From: Elysia crispata
Taxonomy: Eukaryota; Mollusca; Gastropoda; Plakobranchidae
Assembly: GCA_033675545.1 (NCBI GenBank)
Contig: JAWDGP010003779.1
Coordinates: forward strand, 171,501 to 235,500
Reading direction: 5' to 3'
DNA: 64,000 nucleotides
In this document: piece after piece, positions 63,561-64,000 of the stretch
Numbering within the stretch: the first letter of the stretch is position 1
Layout: each line of letters begins with the position of its first letter
Position numbers and translations under genes: made by a program
The notes under the pieces: generated by a model
What the model saw: the letters and a program-made list of their open reading frames with translations, nothing else
The model's database searches: none
What the model was told of the DNA's origin: nothing

Positions 63561-64000
63561 CTCTCTCTAGTTAGCGACCTCAATCTATCACCCTCCTTCC
63601 TCTCTCTAGTTAGCGACCTCAATCTATCACCCTCCTTCCTCTCTCTAGTTAGCGACCTCAATCTATCACCCTCCTTCCTCTCTCTAGTTAGCGACCCCAA
63701 TCTATCACCCTCCTTCCTCTCTCTAGTTAGCGACCCCAATCTATCACCCTCCTTCCTCTCTCTAGTTAGCGACCTCAATCTATCACCCTCCTTCCTCTCT
63801 CTAGTTAGCGACCTCAATCTGTCACCCTCCTTCCTCTCTCTAGTTAGCGACCTCAATCTATCACCCTCCTTCCTCTCTCTAGTTAGCGACCTCAATCTGT
63901 CACCCTCCTTCCTCTCTCTAGTTAGCGACCTCAATCTGTCACCCTCCTTCCTCTCTCTAGTTAGCGACCTCAATCTGTCACCCTCCTTCCTCTCTCTAGT
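63561..64000 (+). repeat. Satellite array block 6: 39-bp units to the window edge
   Basis: About 11 A-type units, mostly the cctcaatc form. The array is cut by the window end, so its full length is unknown. Confidence 0.96.

Noticed and set aside
51588..64000. Telomeric repeat
   Set aside because: Units contain gttag but no TTAGGG-type hexamer repetition.

Overview
This window is eukaryotic, intron-rich and AT-rich nuclear DNA from an invertebrate animal, most likely a lophotrochozoan such as a mollusc. That placement is an inference from the protein, the LINE and SINE remnants and the microsatellite style; the species cannot be named from the sequence. Only one protein-coding gene is supported: the 3' half of an inositol 1,4,5-trisphosphate receptor (ITPR), an ER calcium-release channel, on the + strand from about 619 to the stop codon at 41360-41362. 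The 5' half (ligand-binding core) lies beyond the left edge. I place 31 core exons (4638 nt, 1545 codons plus stop, all phases compatible) and four in-frame candidate microexons (30, 48, 48 and 51 nt; 59 codons together).

Layout: 619-20340 encodes the cytosolic regulatory solenoid (RIH/ARM repeats) with two conserved RRES protein-kinase-A type motifs. 25108-33588 encodes the RIH-associated domain and the linker towards the channel. 34006-39224 encodes the six membrane segments, the glycosylatable luminal loop and the pore. 39224-41362 encodes the zinc-finger linker and the C-terminal coiled coil. Proximal poly(A) signals sit at 41452 and 41794, and a distal one at 45371.

The introns carry unusual repeats. 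A 67-bp minisatellite (8206-8741), degenerating into a 44-bp one (8741-9570), was made by repeated copying of the 3' end of an ITPR exon together with its splice donor. A 23-bp minisatellite (35352-35844) starts 14 bp after another donor. There are also 10 copies of a 34-mer (29327-29666), four copies of a palindrome-bearing 55-mer (23127-23346), a 5'-truncated dead LINE with a (GA)n tail (about 17719-18623), and a degenerate tRNA-derived SINE (37390-37537).

Downstream of ITPR the DNA is non-coding: a (CTA)n block, a 3-kb CTGTCTCTAT-type array (46741-49786), a candidate 246-bp MITE with 9-bp flanking direct repeats (50946-51191), and from 51588 to the window end a satellite array of more than 12 kb. 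The satellite has a 39-bp unit (A) and a 51-bp unit (B, with a 12-bp insertion), arranged in A-only, mixed, B-dominated, A, B and A blocks. From 46.7 kb onward the + strand is almost continuously pyrimidine-rich. The long open frames there follow from repeat periodicity and are not treated as genes.
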